Shown here piece after piece: positions 18,458 to 28,000 of a DNA stretch of 64,000 nucleotides; position 1 is the stretch's first letter, and each line of letters opens with the position of its first letter. The DNA comes from Gimesia chilikensis (GTDB taxonomy: Bacteria; Planctomycetota; Planctomycetia; Planctomycetales; Planctomycetaceae): positions 372,001 to 436,000 of the forward strand of contig NZ_VTSR01000007.1 of the NCBI RefSeq assembly GCF_008329715.1, given 5' to 3'. A program made the translations under genes and the position numbers. The notes beneath the pieces were generated by a model. It ran no database searches. It saw only the letters and a program-made list of their open reading frames with translations, and was not told the DNA's origin.

Positions 18458-19303
18458 ATGCGTCAATTACTGAAACGTTCTGCTCTGACAACATTTATCT
18501 GCAGCTGTCTGGCACTGCTGACAGGTGGTATGCCAGCGCAGGCTCAGGAAAATAAACTGACTCGTGGATTTACCATTAAACCCGATTTGACCGCGACCGG
18601 TGAAGAACGGGCGACTCAGAAATCTCTCTGGGTTCTGGATGCGACTTTCAAGCCGATGCGTATGATCCGCATGGATCTGACGAACCCCAAAACGGGGAAA
18701 AAAGAGAAGACTCTCGTCTGGTACCTGGTCTACAAATGCGTGTTACGACCGCTGGAACGTCCGGGCTCATCAAATGACCTCACACCACAGAATGCAGAAG
18801 TCCCACCTCTGGGACCCTCCCTGTTCGTGCCGGAAGTCGTCTTAATCACCAACGATAACGGCCAGCAGACCAGCTACCCCAACCAGATCGTTCCCGAAGC
18901 CGAAGTGATCATCAATAAGCGGGAGCGTCGTCAGTTCAAAAATGCCGTCGATATTATCGGAGAGCTGCCACCAGAAACTGCAGCCGATGCAAAATCGGAA
19001 AACGCCATCTATGGTGTCTGCGTCTGGACGGGGATTGACCCCAACACCGATTATTTCACGATTCTCTTCTACGGTCTCTCGAACGGCTATAAAAAGGTCG
19101 AAGGACCCGATGGGAAAGAAATGACCCTCCGCAAGGTCCTGGTTCAGCAATACTGGCGACCGGGAGACCAGTTTGGACAGCAGGAACAGGAGTTCCGTCC
19201 GAAAGGGAGTCCCTTCTGGCAATACCTGCCCGATGATCCTGAGCAGGCTGCCGAGATGGAAAAGAAGCTCAATCTGAATGCGGCTGAACAAAAACAGCCC
19301 TGA
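18458..19303 (+). CDS. Secreted protein of unknown function
   Basis: The likely start is ATG at 18458, giving 281 residues. The first 29 form a signal peptide (basic MRQLLKR, then LTTFICSCLALLTGG, ending PAQAQ). A longer upstream frame begins with TTG and would bury the signal peptide, so it is rejected. The mature protein has two cysteines and no transmembrane segment. It reads as mixed alpha/beta, with blocks such as LWVLDATFKPMRMIRMDLT and YGVCVWTGIDPNTDYFTILF that look conserved rather than low-complexity. I do not recognise a domain. It is probably a planctomycete-type envelope protein. It stands alone, with rpmA 157 bases downstream. Confidence 0.7.
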   Translation: MRQLLKRSALTTFICSCLALLTGGMPAQAQENKLTRGFTIKPDLTATGEERATQKSLWVLDATFKPMRMIRMDLTNPKTGKKEKTLVWYLVYKCVLRPLERPGSSNDLTPQNAEVPPLGPSLFVPEVVLITNDNGQQTSYPNQIVPEAEVIINKRERRQFKNAVDIIGELPPETAADAKSENAIYGVCVWTGIDPNTDYFTILFYGLSNGYKKVEGPDGKEMTLRKVLVQQYWRPGDQFGQQEQEFRPKGSPFWQYLPDDPEQAAEMEKKLNLNAAEQKQP

Positions 19304-19460
19304 TTTCTCCCTGACTGCTGAAAAACAGTGGGAAATTGTCCAGAAACGGGTTTATCTCTTGCAAGTTCAGGCCTGATTCGCCAATATACGGCCTCGATTA
19401 ACCAATATTTTAGGAAAAGCCCCTGTCAGGGGCGACTTTTGCTACCTGAGGAAAAGAGTA

Positions 19461-19712
19461 ATGGCACATAAGAAAGGTCAAGGTTCCAGCCGTAACGGTC
19501 GCGATTCAGAAGCACAGCGCCGTGGAATCAAGAAATTCGGCGGTGAAAGCGTTCTGGCAGGAAACATCATCGCCCGTCAGTGCGGTACCAAATGGCATCC
19601 TGGTAAAAACGTGGGAATGGGCAAAGACTACACCATCTTCTCACTGGTTGAAGGCACTGTCTTCTTCGATAAGGATGGTCGACGAATCAACGTAGAGCCT
19701 GCTTTGAACTAA
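19461..19712 (+). CDS. rpmA: 50S ribosomal protein bL27
   Basis: The 83-residue product matches bL27 along its whole length: [20 protein letters not shown], then [27 protein letters not shown] and [14 protein letters not shown]. The N-terminus, which reaches toward the peptidyl transferase centre, begins directly with Ala-His-Lys. There is therefore no cleaved Firmicutes-type extension. rplU (bL21), its usual upstream partner, is absent here; the upstream neighbour is a secreted protein. A GAGGAAA ribosome binding site lies about 10 bases before ATG. A strong terminator hairpin follows the gene at 19756-19791. Confidence 0.97.
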   Translation: MAHKKGQGSSRNGRDSEAQRRGIKKFGGESVLAGNIIARQCGTKWHPGKNVGMGKDYTIFSLVEGTVFFDKDGRRINVEPALN

Positions 19713-19755
19713 GCATGCTCCCCTGGTGCACTCAGTTGCATCATGAAAACATAAA

Positions 19756-19791
19756 AACTCCCCGATGAACTTTCACCGGGGAGTTTTTTTT
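19756..19791. terminator. Bidirectional intrinsic terminator between rpmA and the HtrA-like gene
   Basis: AACTCCCCG (19756-19764) pairs with CGGGGAGTT (19777-19785) around a 12-base loop. Eight Ts follow on the plus strand and about five on the minus strand. It can therefore stop both rpmA and the convergent protease gene. Confidence 0.85.
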
Positions 19792-21010
19792 ATGGTCGGT
19801 TGGACTGACTGGCGGTCAGGGTGACGGAGACTTTGGTCGGCGTCTGTTCCTTCCCCCGCAGCACGGTCACCACGACGGTGTCACCAGGTTTTTTGCTCTC
19901 GATATAATCCAGGAAGTCCGCCGCCGATTTGATCTGCTTCTGGTCTACAGCGACGATCAGATCCGCTGCCCCCCGGTCGACCCGTTCGATGACGATCAGT
20001 CCCCTTCTCTGTCGCACGATCTTTGGACCGCGCAAACCTGCCTTCTCAGCGGGTCCCCCCGGTGTCAGTTTCGCGATCAATAAACCCTGCTCGGTCTCAT
20101 AGACACGCTGAATACCGATTTCCGGATGAATCATATGTCCGTGGGTCAGCAATTGGGGAACGACGCGGGCAACGAGGTTTGAAGGAATCGCAAAGCCGAC
20201 TCCCGAACTCTGACCGGTATTACTGGCGATCGCGGTATTGATCCCGATTAACTGCCCATGCGAATTCAGCAAGGGGCCACCGGAATTCCCCGGGTTTACT
20301 GCCGCATCAATCTGGATGATGGATTTGATCGTGCGGTTCCCCCGCAGTTTCAGCGACCGGTTCAGACTGGAAATAATGCCGCAGGTCATCGTCCGTTCCA
20401 GTCCGAACGGGTTGCCAATCGCAAAGACACGCTGTCCTACTTTCAATTTGCTGGAATCTGACATGCTGACCGGAAACAAAACTTCCGGAGCTTCATCAAT
20501 TTTAATCACGGCGATGTCATTAATAGCATCAGCGCCGACAAAGGTGGCCTGGTATGATTTCCCGTTAAACAGGGTGACATTCACCTGCTGGGCATCTTCG
20601 ATCACGTGGTAGTTGGTCAGAATGTGCCCTGCTTTGTCGATGATCGCTCCCGACCCTGCGCCTTCCGTATCATATTCGAGCATGAAAAACCCATCGCTCT
20701 TCGTGCTTTTGGTCGTGATGTGAACCACGCTCTTATTCAGCTTTTCATACACGCTGACATTAATCTCCTCCTCGGGAGACAGTCCGCGTTGATTGAATAA
20801 TTCGGTGATGTGTTCCGGCGTCGTCTTGTTGGCATTAACCTCAGGGGGCGCGGGTTTCAGGGGCGTAGGAGGAATGATTCGGGGGCCGGTTAAATTCGGT
20901 TGTACCTGTGCCTCTGAAGAGGCAATCAGACCTGCAGACGGGGCATCCAGAGCAGAAACGACCAGACCGCCGATCACGGCAGAGAAAAAACAACCAATGG
21001 CGTATTTCAC
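19790..21010 (-). CDS. HtrA/Deg-type S1C serine protease with PDZ domain
   Basis: The 406-residue protein has an N-terminal signal or anchor segment (YAIGCFFSAVIGGLVVSAL) and then a proline-rich linker. The trypsin-like domain has His in ILTNYHVIEDA, Asp in DAINDIAVIKID and Ser in NPGNSGGPLL, so the triad is complete. FAIGNPFGLERTMTCGIISS is a typical HtrA block. A single PDZ domain covers about residues 300-400 (GLLIAKLTPGGPAEKAGLRG). Family members degrade or refold damaged envelope proteins. An upstream dyad-rich gap of 345 bases separates it from pfk. A second S1C protease without PDZ is encoded at 40981-41943. Confidence 0.9.
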   Translation of the reverse strand: MKYAIGCFFSAVIGGLVVSALDAPSAGLIASSEAQVQPNLTGPRIIPPTPLKPAPPEVNANKTTPEHITELFNQRGLSPEEEINVSVYEKLNKSVVHITTKSTKSDGFFMLEYDTEGAGSGAIIDKAGHILTNYHVIEDAQQVNVTLFNGKSYQATFVGADAINDIAVIKIDEAPEVLFPVSMSDSSKLKVGQRVFAIGNPFGLERTMTCGIISSLNRSLKLRGNRTIKSIIQIDAAVNPGNSGGPLLNSHGQLIGINTAIASNTGQSSGVGFAIPSNLVARVVPQLLTHGHMIHPEIGIQRVYETEQGLLIAKLTPGGPAEKAGLRGPKIVRQRRGLIVIERVDRGAADLIVAVDQKQIKSAADFLDYIESKKPGDTVVVTVLRGKEQTPTKVSVTLTASQSNRP

Positions 21011-21278
21011 GATAAACCTCGCATGACTCAGAAATCAAAGAGATTGGATAAAACAGGTAGCGCAGGGGCCTGGCTGAGAGCCGGTGGGCATGCGATTTTT
21101 CAGGAAACATAAAAAAACACATGCAATCTCTAAGAAACTACATCATAATTCGCAACCGGGTTCGCGAAGAAAACGGGATTCTTGCGATAATAGACAGTAG
21201 TGTAAGCGGCTGAAATCTTATCGAATCAACCCTGATACCGTAAATAGGAAATCAAAGATCCAGCTGGATTACACTCAT

Positions 21279-21295
21279 TTTCTGTCTGACAGAAA
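21279..21295. promoter_or_regulatory. Perfect 17-bp dyad upstream of pfk (distal)
   Basis: TTTCTGTC and GACAGAAA flank a single central T. The dyad lies 60-76 bases before the pfk start codon. It is either an operator or, if transcribed, a tight RNA hairpin. I do not recognise the regulator. Confidence 0.45.
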
Positions 21296-21299
21296 TGGC

Positions 21300-21317
21300 G
21301 AATACATCGATGTATTC
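21300..21317. promoter_or_regulatory. Perfect 18-bp palindrome upstream of pfk (proximal)
   Basis: GAATACATCGATGTATTC is self-complementary over all 18 bases. It starts four bases after the distal dyad and ends 38 bases before the pfk ATG. A gap-free palindrome this long is typical of a dimeric regulator site and unlikely by chance in so short a gap. Confidence 0.5.
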
Positions 21318-21355
21318 CCAACCAGCTACCCGCAGTTCAGCATGAAAGGACCGCT

Positions 21356-22768
21356 ATGCGTCGGATTGCTCTTTTAACGGCAGGTGGTGACACGCCCGCA
21401 TTGAATGCCACAATCTTCGGAGCTGTGGAGCGTGCAAACGAACTACGGCTGGAAGTCGTGGGGATTATCAAAGGCTTTGGCGGACTGCTCGACCCCGCCG
21501 TACCTCACATCAGGTTGAATCCGCTCTATTCAACTCTTCCAGAACTCGATCCCCGCTGCGGTGGTACGATTCTGGGTTCATCCCGCACCTATATTGATGA
21601 GTCCCATGCCGGTGAACTGCAGGTGGTTAAGAAACGCCTGGATCAGCTCGGGATCGAAGGTTTGATCTGTATCGGCGGCGATGGAACTTTGAACGGCATG
21701 CAACCAATATCACAGTTCATGCCTTGTGTGCTGGCTCCCAAAACCATCGATAACGACCTCGGATTGAATTATCTCGATGAACCGAATGAATGGGTGAAGG
21801 AAACGAACCCGGAGACCGGGAAAGAGAAGCTTCGCAAGCTGCCGGCCAAACAGGATCTGGAGCTGGATGACATGGTCAACTTCGCAACCCCTGGCTATGC
21901 GACCGCGGTTTATGTCTGTGTGCAGGGCGTGCAGCGTATTCGAACCACCGCCGAAAGCCACCGCCGGATCGCGATTATCGAAGTCATGGGTCGGGAATCG
22001 GGTTACCTCGCATTGGGTGCCGCCTATGGACAGCCCGATATCATCCTGATTCCGGAAGTCCCCCTGGACTACGATCGATTCGAACGCCGGGTTCGCGAAC
22101 TCTACGATACACAGAAAAATGTAGTGATAGTCATTGGCGAAGGCCTCCGTGATCAGAACGGGAAACGCCTGGGTGACATTTCGCAAAGTGTCGACCCTGC
22201 CGGAAACGTGATCTTCAGTGGGGCTGCCGAGATTCTGCAGAACATGCTGATCGAATCACTGGGTGATCATTACTTTGTCTCAAGGAAGCGACATGAAATG
22301 GCCAAGTCGGCAACCTTCACTCGTAAAATTGGTCACACGCAGCGTGGCGGACGCCCTATCCGCTTTGATCGATTTTATGCTGCCCAGCTCGGGGGAAAAG
22401 CGGTCGACCTGCTGGTCCAGCGGCAGAACAACTATGTAGCCATCCTGCAGTGGAATGAGCAGCAGGGATTCCATGTCAGCTCAATCAGTGGCAATGCACT
22501 GCGGGATGCCTGGCGGGGAATCCACCCTCGTACCCTGCACCCCTCGTTCTATGATGAGCATCGCTACCAGCCTTCGAAACTGGGTGTGCAATACCTGTCA
22601 AAAATCTTTACGAACGCGGTCGGCTCCGATGACCTGGAGCTGCTTAAAGATGACCTGTTTGATACCGGGCATCTTAAAACCCGGTATCAAAGCATCAATG
22701 TGAGTGTGCACAAACACATCCGCTATCTCAGTACTCCCCAGGACCAGGGGCCCGTCGACCAGTTCTAG
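21356..22768 (+). CDS. pfk: 6-phosphofructokinase (PfkA superfamily)
   Basis: This 470-residue enzyme phosphorylates fructose 6-phosphate in glycolysis. LTAGGDTPALNATI is the N-terminal phosphate loop. CIGGDGTLNG (GGDGT 107-111) has Gly at the position that separates ATP-using (Gly) from PPi-using (Asp) enzymes. PKTIDNDL (128-135) has Lys where classical bacterial ATP enzymes have Gly. IEVMGRESGYLAL is the MxR-type sugar-phosphate site. The Gly/Lys mix is known in plant and trypanosome ATP enzymes, so ATP use is favoured but not certain. It is longer than E. coli PfkA (320) by an insertion around residues 140-175 and a C-terminal extension. It converges with the lipoprotein gene, overlapping by four bases. 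Confidence 0.9.
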   Translation: MRRIALLTAGGDTPALNATIFGAVERANELRLEVVGIIKGFGGLLDPAVPHIRLNPLYSTLPELDPRCGGTILGSSRTYIDESHAGELQVVKKRLDQLGIEGLICIGGDGTLNGMQPISQFMPCVLAPKTIDNDLGLNYLDEPNEWVKETNPETGKEKLRKLPAKQDLELDDMVNFATPGYATAVYVCVQGVQRIRTTAESHRRIAIIEVMGRESGYLALGAAYGQPDIILIPEVPLDYDRFERRVRELYDTQKNVVIVIGEGLRDQNGKRLGDISQSVDPAGNVIFSGAAEILQNMLIESLGDHYFVSRKRHEMAKSATFTRKIGHTQRGGRPIRFDRFYAAQLGGKAVDLLVQRQNNYVAILQWNEQQGFHVSSISGNALRDAWRGIHPRTLHPSFYDEHRYQPSKLGVQYLSKIFTNAVGSDDLELLKDDLFDTGHLKTRYQSINVSVHKHIRYLSTPQDQGPVDQF

Positions 22769-24693
22769 GGCTCCTCCTGTGGAATCTCAAACCCAGCCGG
22801 CTCTACTTCCGGAATCGAGATGGTAGATCGCTCTTCGGAAGGGGTTTTGTTTGAGATGGTGTATGTCGCCTGTACCGCCTGATTGTTTCGCAGCAATCCG
22901 GTGTCTGCTGCCATCGCCAGGCGAAGTTCTTTCTTGGTGGAGACGTAGCGGGAAGCCACTTTGTCCGAATGAATCATGATATCGTCAATCACATACTCAT
23001 CGTGCTGACGCTTGATCATCACTGTGGCACCTTGCTGGTCATTACCCAGTTTGATGCGAGCATAACCCTGGTTTTCATTGAGTTCCATAGTCGTTAATGG
23101 TGACATCAACAGTTCCGGGATAGAGAAGCCAATCTGGGGAACCCGATCAACCTGTCTCCAGACCAGTTCATTGAAGTCACGAGTCGAGTGACGCTGCAGA
23201 TTGCGAATATTGTTTTCGTGCATGTCGTATGCGTAGTTCTGTACCTGAACCTGCAGTTCCAGGGTGGCTTTCACAGACGAGGGTCGGCCCTGCAGATCGA
23301 GTTCGATGTCATCGACCAGCAGTTGTCCCAGGTGATCACGCAGGATGTAAGTTAACGGCAGGTTCCCCTGTCGGGCATGGACCTTCGTAACAGAACCATT
23401 GAAGTCGATGTCCAGGATCTCAAAGCCTGGCTGTGCGATTTCGTCAACAGGCAGCTGGGCGACCAGGTTGGGATTGACTTTCTCCCAGACGCGTCGGTTT
23501 AAATCGGGAGTCGAACTGAAACCCAGAATCTTGACATCCCGTTTGGTCAAAGCTTCATTGAACAGCAATGTGATCGCGCGGGAGGAGAACAGTGAGGTCA
23601 GAGTGACCTGCTGATTTCCCTGGTCCTGGAACAGTGTGACTTCTTCAACCAGGTACTGATCGGGAATATCCATTTCATCGGATTCGATCTTGAGCAGGGA
23701 GAGGTTAACCATCTTCCCGTCTTTCTGGGTGATGAAGTTGGCCAGTTTGTCTTCCACTTTCAGTTCATAATCCCCTGCCGCCATCTGCGATTCCGGCAGG
23801 GGAGCGACCTTGAGGTCTCCAAAGTTCAGACTGCCCTGGTAGAACTTGTCGGCCGAGAATTTTTTCAGGGCGACTTTGTCATCCTGGTTGTAAGCATCCA
23901 GGAAGTTGCTGACTGCCAGCAGCATCTTGGCTTCTTTTTTCGCGGACTTCACATGATTCCCATCCTCGCGGGATTCGACAGCGACGTCAGTCGCTTTCCA
24001 TTTGCCTTCGTTGAGTTTCATCGTGATGATCATCTGTCCCGAGCGTCGCGAAATACGAATGATGGCGATGTCTTTATCCATCTGGGCGTCGGGGCGTTTG
24101 CGTTTCGTGCTGGAAGATTCGCCGGCGATTCGCTGGGAAAGCTTGGCCAGGAACGCGGGGTGCAACTGCTCCAGTGTTTCTTTGAATTCACCATCTGTGG
24201 ATGCCAGAATGTCATCCCGGTTGCCGTCTTCCCAGGCATCGACAAATTCACGGATGGTCACTAACAGATCCATCTGCTCGGTGACCGACTTCATCACGTT
24301 CAGGTTTTTCGATTTCTGGTTGATGTAAATGTCATCAACGACCCACTCTCCGGTCTTGGTGACTTTCTTCAGCTCGTAGAGCAGTTTCTTTTTGTTTTTA
24401 CCGACTTCAACAACCACTTTTTTGTGGTTCTCGGAAACATCCTTGATTTCTACAATCGTGGCTTCACCGGTCGGAATATTGAGAACCTTCAAGTCATCCA
24501 GCGACGACTTGTCTCTGAATGCCACCTTGGAAAACTTCATGGTGGTGTGATGTTTCAGTTTTCGGATGTCTTCTTTTTCCATTGCCTGTGCAAACTGCTC
24601 AATGGTCTTCATTTCGACCATGGAAGCACAGCCTGTTACCGATACAAGTAGAAGCAGGCCACTGACCAGAGAGAAACCGTTTTTTAACATCAT
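22765..24693 (-). CDS. Lipoprotein built of five tandem NTF2/SnoaL-like repeats
   Basis: The 642-residue product has a lipoprotein signal: LVSGLLLLVSVTGC, with Cys22 as the lipid site. The rest can be read as five related units at about 33-125, 146-240, 260-355, 374-467 and 485-576. Each begins with a helix of the type F-x-x-A-x-x-x-x-D and ends with a short strand such as WVVDDIYI, LLVDDIELD or YVIDDIMIH. The pattern resembles the cone-shaped NTF2/DUF4878 fold. That assignment is inferred from the repeating helix-then-sheet order, not from a search. The likely place is the periplasmic face of a membrane. The function is unknown; the multi-domain form suggests a scaffold or binding protein. 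It overlaps the end of pfk by four bases. Confidence 0.72.
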   Translation of the reverse strand: MMLKNGFSLVSGLLLLVSVTGCASMVEMKTIEQFAQAMEKEDIRKLKHHTTMKFSKVAFRDKSSLDDLKVLNIPTGEATIVEIKDVSENHKKVVVEVGKNKKKLLYELKKVTKTGEWVVDDIYINQKSKNLNVMKSVTEQMDLLVTIREFVDAWEDGNRDDILASTDGEFKETLEQLHPAFLAKLSQRIAGESSSTKRKRPDAQMDKDIAIIRISRRSGQMIITMKLNEGKWKATDVAVESREDGNHVKSAKKEAKMLLAVSNFLDAYNQDDKVALKKFSADKFYQGSLNFGDLKVAPLPESQMAAGDYELKVEDKLANFITQKDGKMVNLSLLKIESDEMDIPDQYLVEEVTLFQDQGNQQVTLTSLFSSRAITLLFNEALTKRDVKILGFSSTPDLNRRVWEKVNPNLVAQLPVDEIAQPGFEILDIDFNGSVTKVHARQGNLPLTYILRDHLGQLLVDDIELDLQGRPSSVKATLELQVQVQNYAYDMHENNIRNLQRHSTRDFNELVWRQVDRVPQIGFSIPELLMSPLTTMELNENQGYARIKLGNDQQGATVMIKRQHDEYVIDDIMIHSDKVASRYVSTKKELRLAMAADTGLLRNNQAVQATYTISNKTPSEERSTISIPEVEPAGFEIPQEEP

Positions 24694-25082
24694 GATTAGT
24701 CCAGGCAGGTATTGGGGTTTTGAGAGGTATGAGGATTTGGTGTTTCAATTCCGAAAGCGGAGACGTTTACAACAAGATATGCTTTCGAGATTCAAACGAA
24801 TGACAACTGCTTGTGGATTGAGAGTCTTAAAGACAGTTGCGAGAGAGGAGACGTTTTTTTGCAGGTTTGGGGATTTTCGTCAAGAGGGTTCCTGGAAAAA
24901 ACGGTACGTTTCGTGCAGATCAGGAAAAAATTAATTGGGGTTGGCCTGAATTCCGAAATTAATATAATACGTGCCCTCGCCTGTTATTCATTTCTAAAGT
25001 GATTCCCTTCTTCGTCTGTTTTCCGTTCAGGCTAAACGCATTTCCTGGGCCTTTCGCTACTGTCTGTGTTAGTGGAAAATCT
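24694..25082. promoter_or_regulatory. Divergent intergenic region with direct repeat
   Basis: The region is AT-rich, about 390 bases, and no gene was found. GGAGACGTTT occurs twice, at 24759-24768 and 24847-24856, which may be a regulator's paired half-sites or chance. A good promoter toward the plus-strand gene lies at 24941-24968. Confidence 0.4.
24941..24968 (+). promoter_or_regulatory. Predicted promoter for the large secreted glycosidase-like gene
   Basis: TTGGCC (24941-24946) and TATAAT (24963-24968) are 16 bases apart. Transcription would begin near 24975, upstream of both possible GTG starts. Confidence 0.5.
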
Positions 25083-28000
25083 GTGACTCATATTCGGAAA
25101 CGAATTCTATTGATCTGTGGTTTCATCTGCCTGCTTGCCGGTTCGGCGCTCGCAGACGGCGATACCACTGTCTCTACCCGACTGCGGGTTGAATGGGGTG
25201 AGCAGACTCCTCGACTCTGGAATGCACGCTTCGTACTGACTGAGGGTGAAGTTACTACGGTTCGTTCGCTGGGAGTCGATGCCGACGAAATCTCTGTCAT
25301 CACCCGAGATCAGGGGGCTGTACTGTATCAGCCACGAACCAGTCGGGTATTCAACAGTATTGAATTGGAAGTCCAGGGAGCTCCTGCTGCGAAGCTGCAG
25401 GTCTTTCTCCAGGACCGCAATGACTCCTCGATCACTTTGAAGCAGGAGTTTTCGCTGAACGAACTGCTGCAGCACAAAGAGATCCTGCCGATCACCCAGA
25501 CCGGCGCTCAGTTAATCGTGCAGCAGGCTCCCGGGGAAAAACTGGCTTTGCAGGTCGACCGCCCCCACCTGGTATATGAACCGGCAGAATCAGTCCAGTT
25601 TCAGGTTGTCCCCACCTTTTTACACGGAACAGAAATCCCCACAGCCGGTGTTCTCAAGTGGCGGGTCACGCGGGCCCGCAGCACGGAAACCGTGCTGGAA
25701 GGTCAAATCAAACTTTCCGAGATGCCACAAGAGGACCTTGTCAAAACAGGCATCTCTCTGGAGTTCAAGGCACCCGCAGAAGGAGTTTATCTGCTGCAGG
25801 TCAACGCGGACTCGGGGCAGGAATCCCTGGCGCAGTTCGTCGTCGTAGACCAGAGCGTGACGACATCACTGGCTGAAAGTGAATCATCCGTGCTGGTCGA
25901 CAGTCTTTCGCTGGATGGAAAACAGGATCAGAACGATCTGGTCGCGCGGCGGGCCCGCAACCGGATCCGCAATTCGTTTCGCTCATTGTTTAAATCTGGC
26001 AAGGAATTACCTGCGGACACTTCGGCAGCAGCCCCCTGGTCTGCTTACCACTTGAAAATCAGACATCCGCACCTGCCACATAAGCTGGTGATCACCTATC
26101 CTGAGTCAACAGATACCCATCTGGGGTTCAGTCTGCTGGAACCAGACGCCGCAGGGCAACTGGTTCCGGTTGGCATTGATGGGGGCGTCTACCACGCTGC
26201 AGCATCCCCTGCCTCAAACCTGCAGAAACGGGAGACAGAATCACGGGCCGAACTGCTGTTCTGGCCTAAAGTCACCAATCCCGTGTTGCTATTCCATAGT
26301 CTGGGGCATCCTGAAGCCGCAGAAGTGGCTGAGGTCTCGGTTTATGAGTTGGCGAGTAATAAAAATGAAGTGTCAGCAGAACTTTCACAACCCACAGAGA
26401 AAAAACGACTGGTGGGTCCCTATCTGCAAAAGCCACTGCTCCCCGAAATCTTTGGCGCTGCCCAGGTCCTGGACCTCAACAGTCATCGCAGCCTGGATGA
26501 CTGGCAGACCTTTTATGAGGCAGGAGACCGGTTGGCACAGTATCTGAAATACCAGAGTTTTAACAGTGTCCTCCTGGGTGTGGCAGCTGATGGCAGTGCG
26601 ATCTATCCTTCCCGGCACTTACAGCCTACTCCCCGTTATGACTCTGGAGTGTACCATTCTTCCGGGCAGGATCTTCAGCGGAAAGACGTGCTGGAGCTGC
26701 TGTTCCGGATTTTTGACCGGGAGCAGTTAACCCTGGTGCCTGAATTACAGTTCTCGTCAGTCAATGCGGCTCTGGAAAAACTGATTGAGGAACAGCCTGA
26801 ACAGGCGGTGGGCATCGAACTCGTTAACCTGCACGGCCAGACCTGGAAAAAATCACAGGTGGCCGCCCGCGGGCAGGCCCCGTTTTATAATCCCCTGCAT
26901 CCCCGGGTTCAAGAAGAAATTGTCAACGTCTTCGCTGAGCTGGTCCAACGTTATCAGACACACCCTTCGTTTCAGGGGGTAGCGGTACAGCTCAGTCTGA
27001 ATGGTTATCTGCAGCTTCCCGGACTGGACTGGGGCTACGATGATGCAACTGTCGCCGCTTTCTCCCGGGAGACAGGTGTGCGAATTCCCCGGTTCGCTGA
27101 ATCGCAACGGTTTGAAAAACGATATCAATACCTGACCACGACGGCCTTGCCCCAATGGACCGACTGGCGCTGTCAGAAAATCCGGGCCCTGCATGAGCAG
27201 CTCGCAGCAGTATTGTCGAAAGCGAAACCCGACGCACAACTGGTATTTTCTGCCCGCGAATTGATTCCGACTCAAAGTCGGCAGGGTAATGTGATTTCCG
27301 CTTTGAAAACCGGTGCCCCGTTTCGACCGGTACTGATGGAAATGGGGCTCGATTTTTCCCGCTATGATCAGATCACGAACGCCGTCGTAATCAGACCCCA
27401 GCGTTTCATCTGGGGACAACAGGCCGAGCACGATCTTCAGTTTCTGAATACTCATTCCAACATTGATGACAGTTTCAAGTCACGCGTTAATGGCGTCGTC
27501 TATTACCATCAGCCACTGGAAATCCGGATTCCTGAATTCGACCGGCTGTCTCCCTGGCAGCCGGCCTTTACCTGGCTGGCCACTCAGGCTTCGCCCTCAG
27601 CGGCAGCCAACCGGATTCGCTATGTGCATTCCGTTGCAGCACTGGATCCCTATATGACGTTTGGCGGAGGCTGGACGATTCCCTTTGGGCAGGAAGAGGC
27701 CACACGTTCCCTGCGATCGCAGCTGATTCAATTGCCGGCCCGTCCATTCCAGACAATCGACTCCTCAGAGCAACCGGTGATTACCCGTTTTTCCAGAGGG
27801 AAAGAGAAGTCTGTCTTCTATCTGGTCAACGACTTCCCTTACCGCTGCGAAGCGACCGTATCGTTGATGATGACACCGAAAGCGACCGTGGCCAGACTCG
27901 GAAACGGCGAATCGGTGCAGGTCACTCGTACGACTGAAGGTGTCTGCAGCTATAAGATCTCGCTGGAAGCCTACGATCTGCAGGCGTTCGAGATCGATGA

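Larger units (their letters stand above)
21011..21355. promoter_or_regulatory. Divergent regulatory region between the HtrA-like gene and pfk
   Basis: No gene was found in these 345 bases. The half next to pfk holds two separate, perfect dyads (listed individually). GATAAT near 21187 could be a -10 element for pfk, but no matching -35 at normal spacing was seen. Confidence 0.45.
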
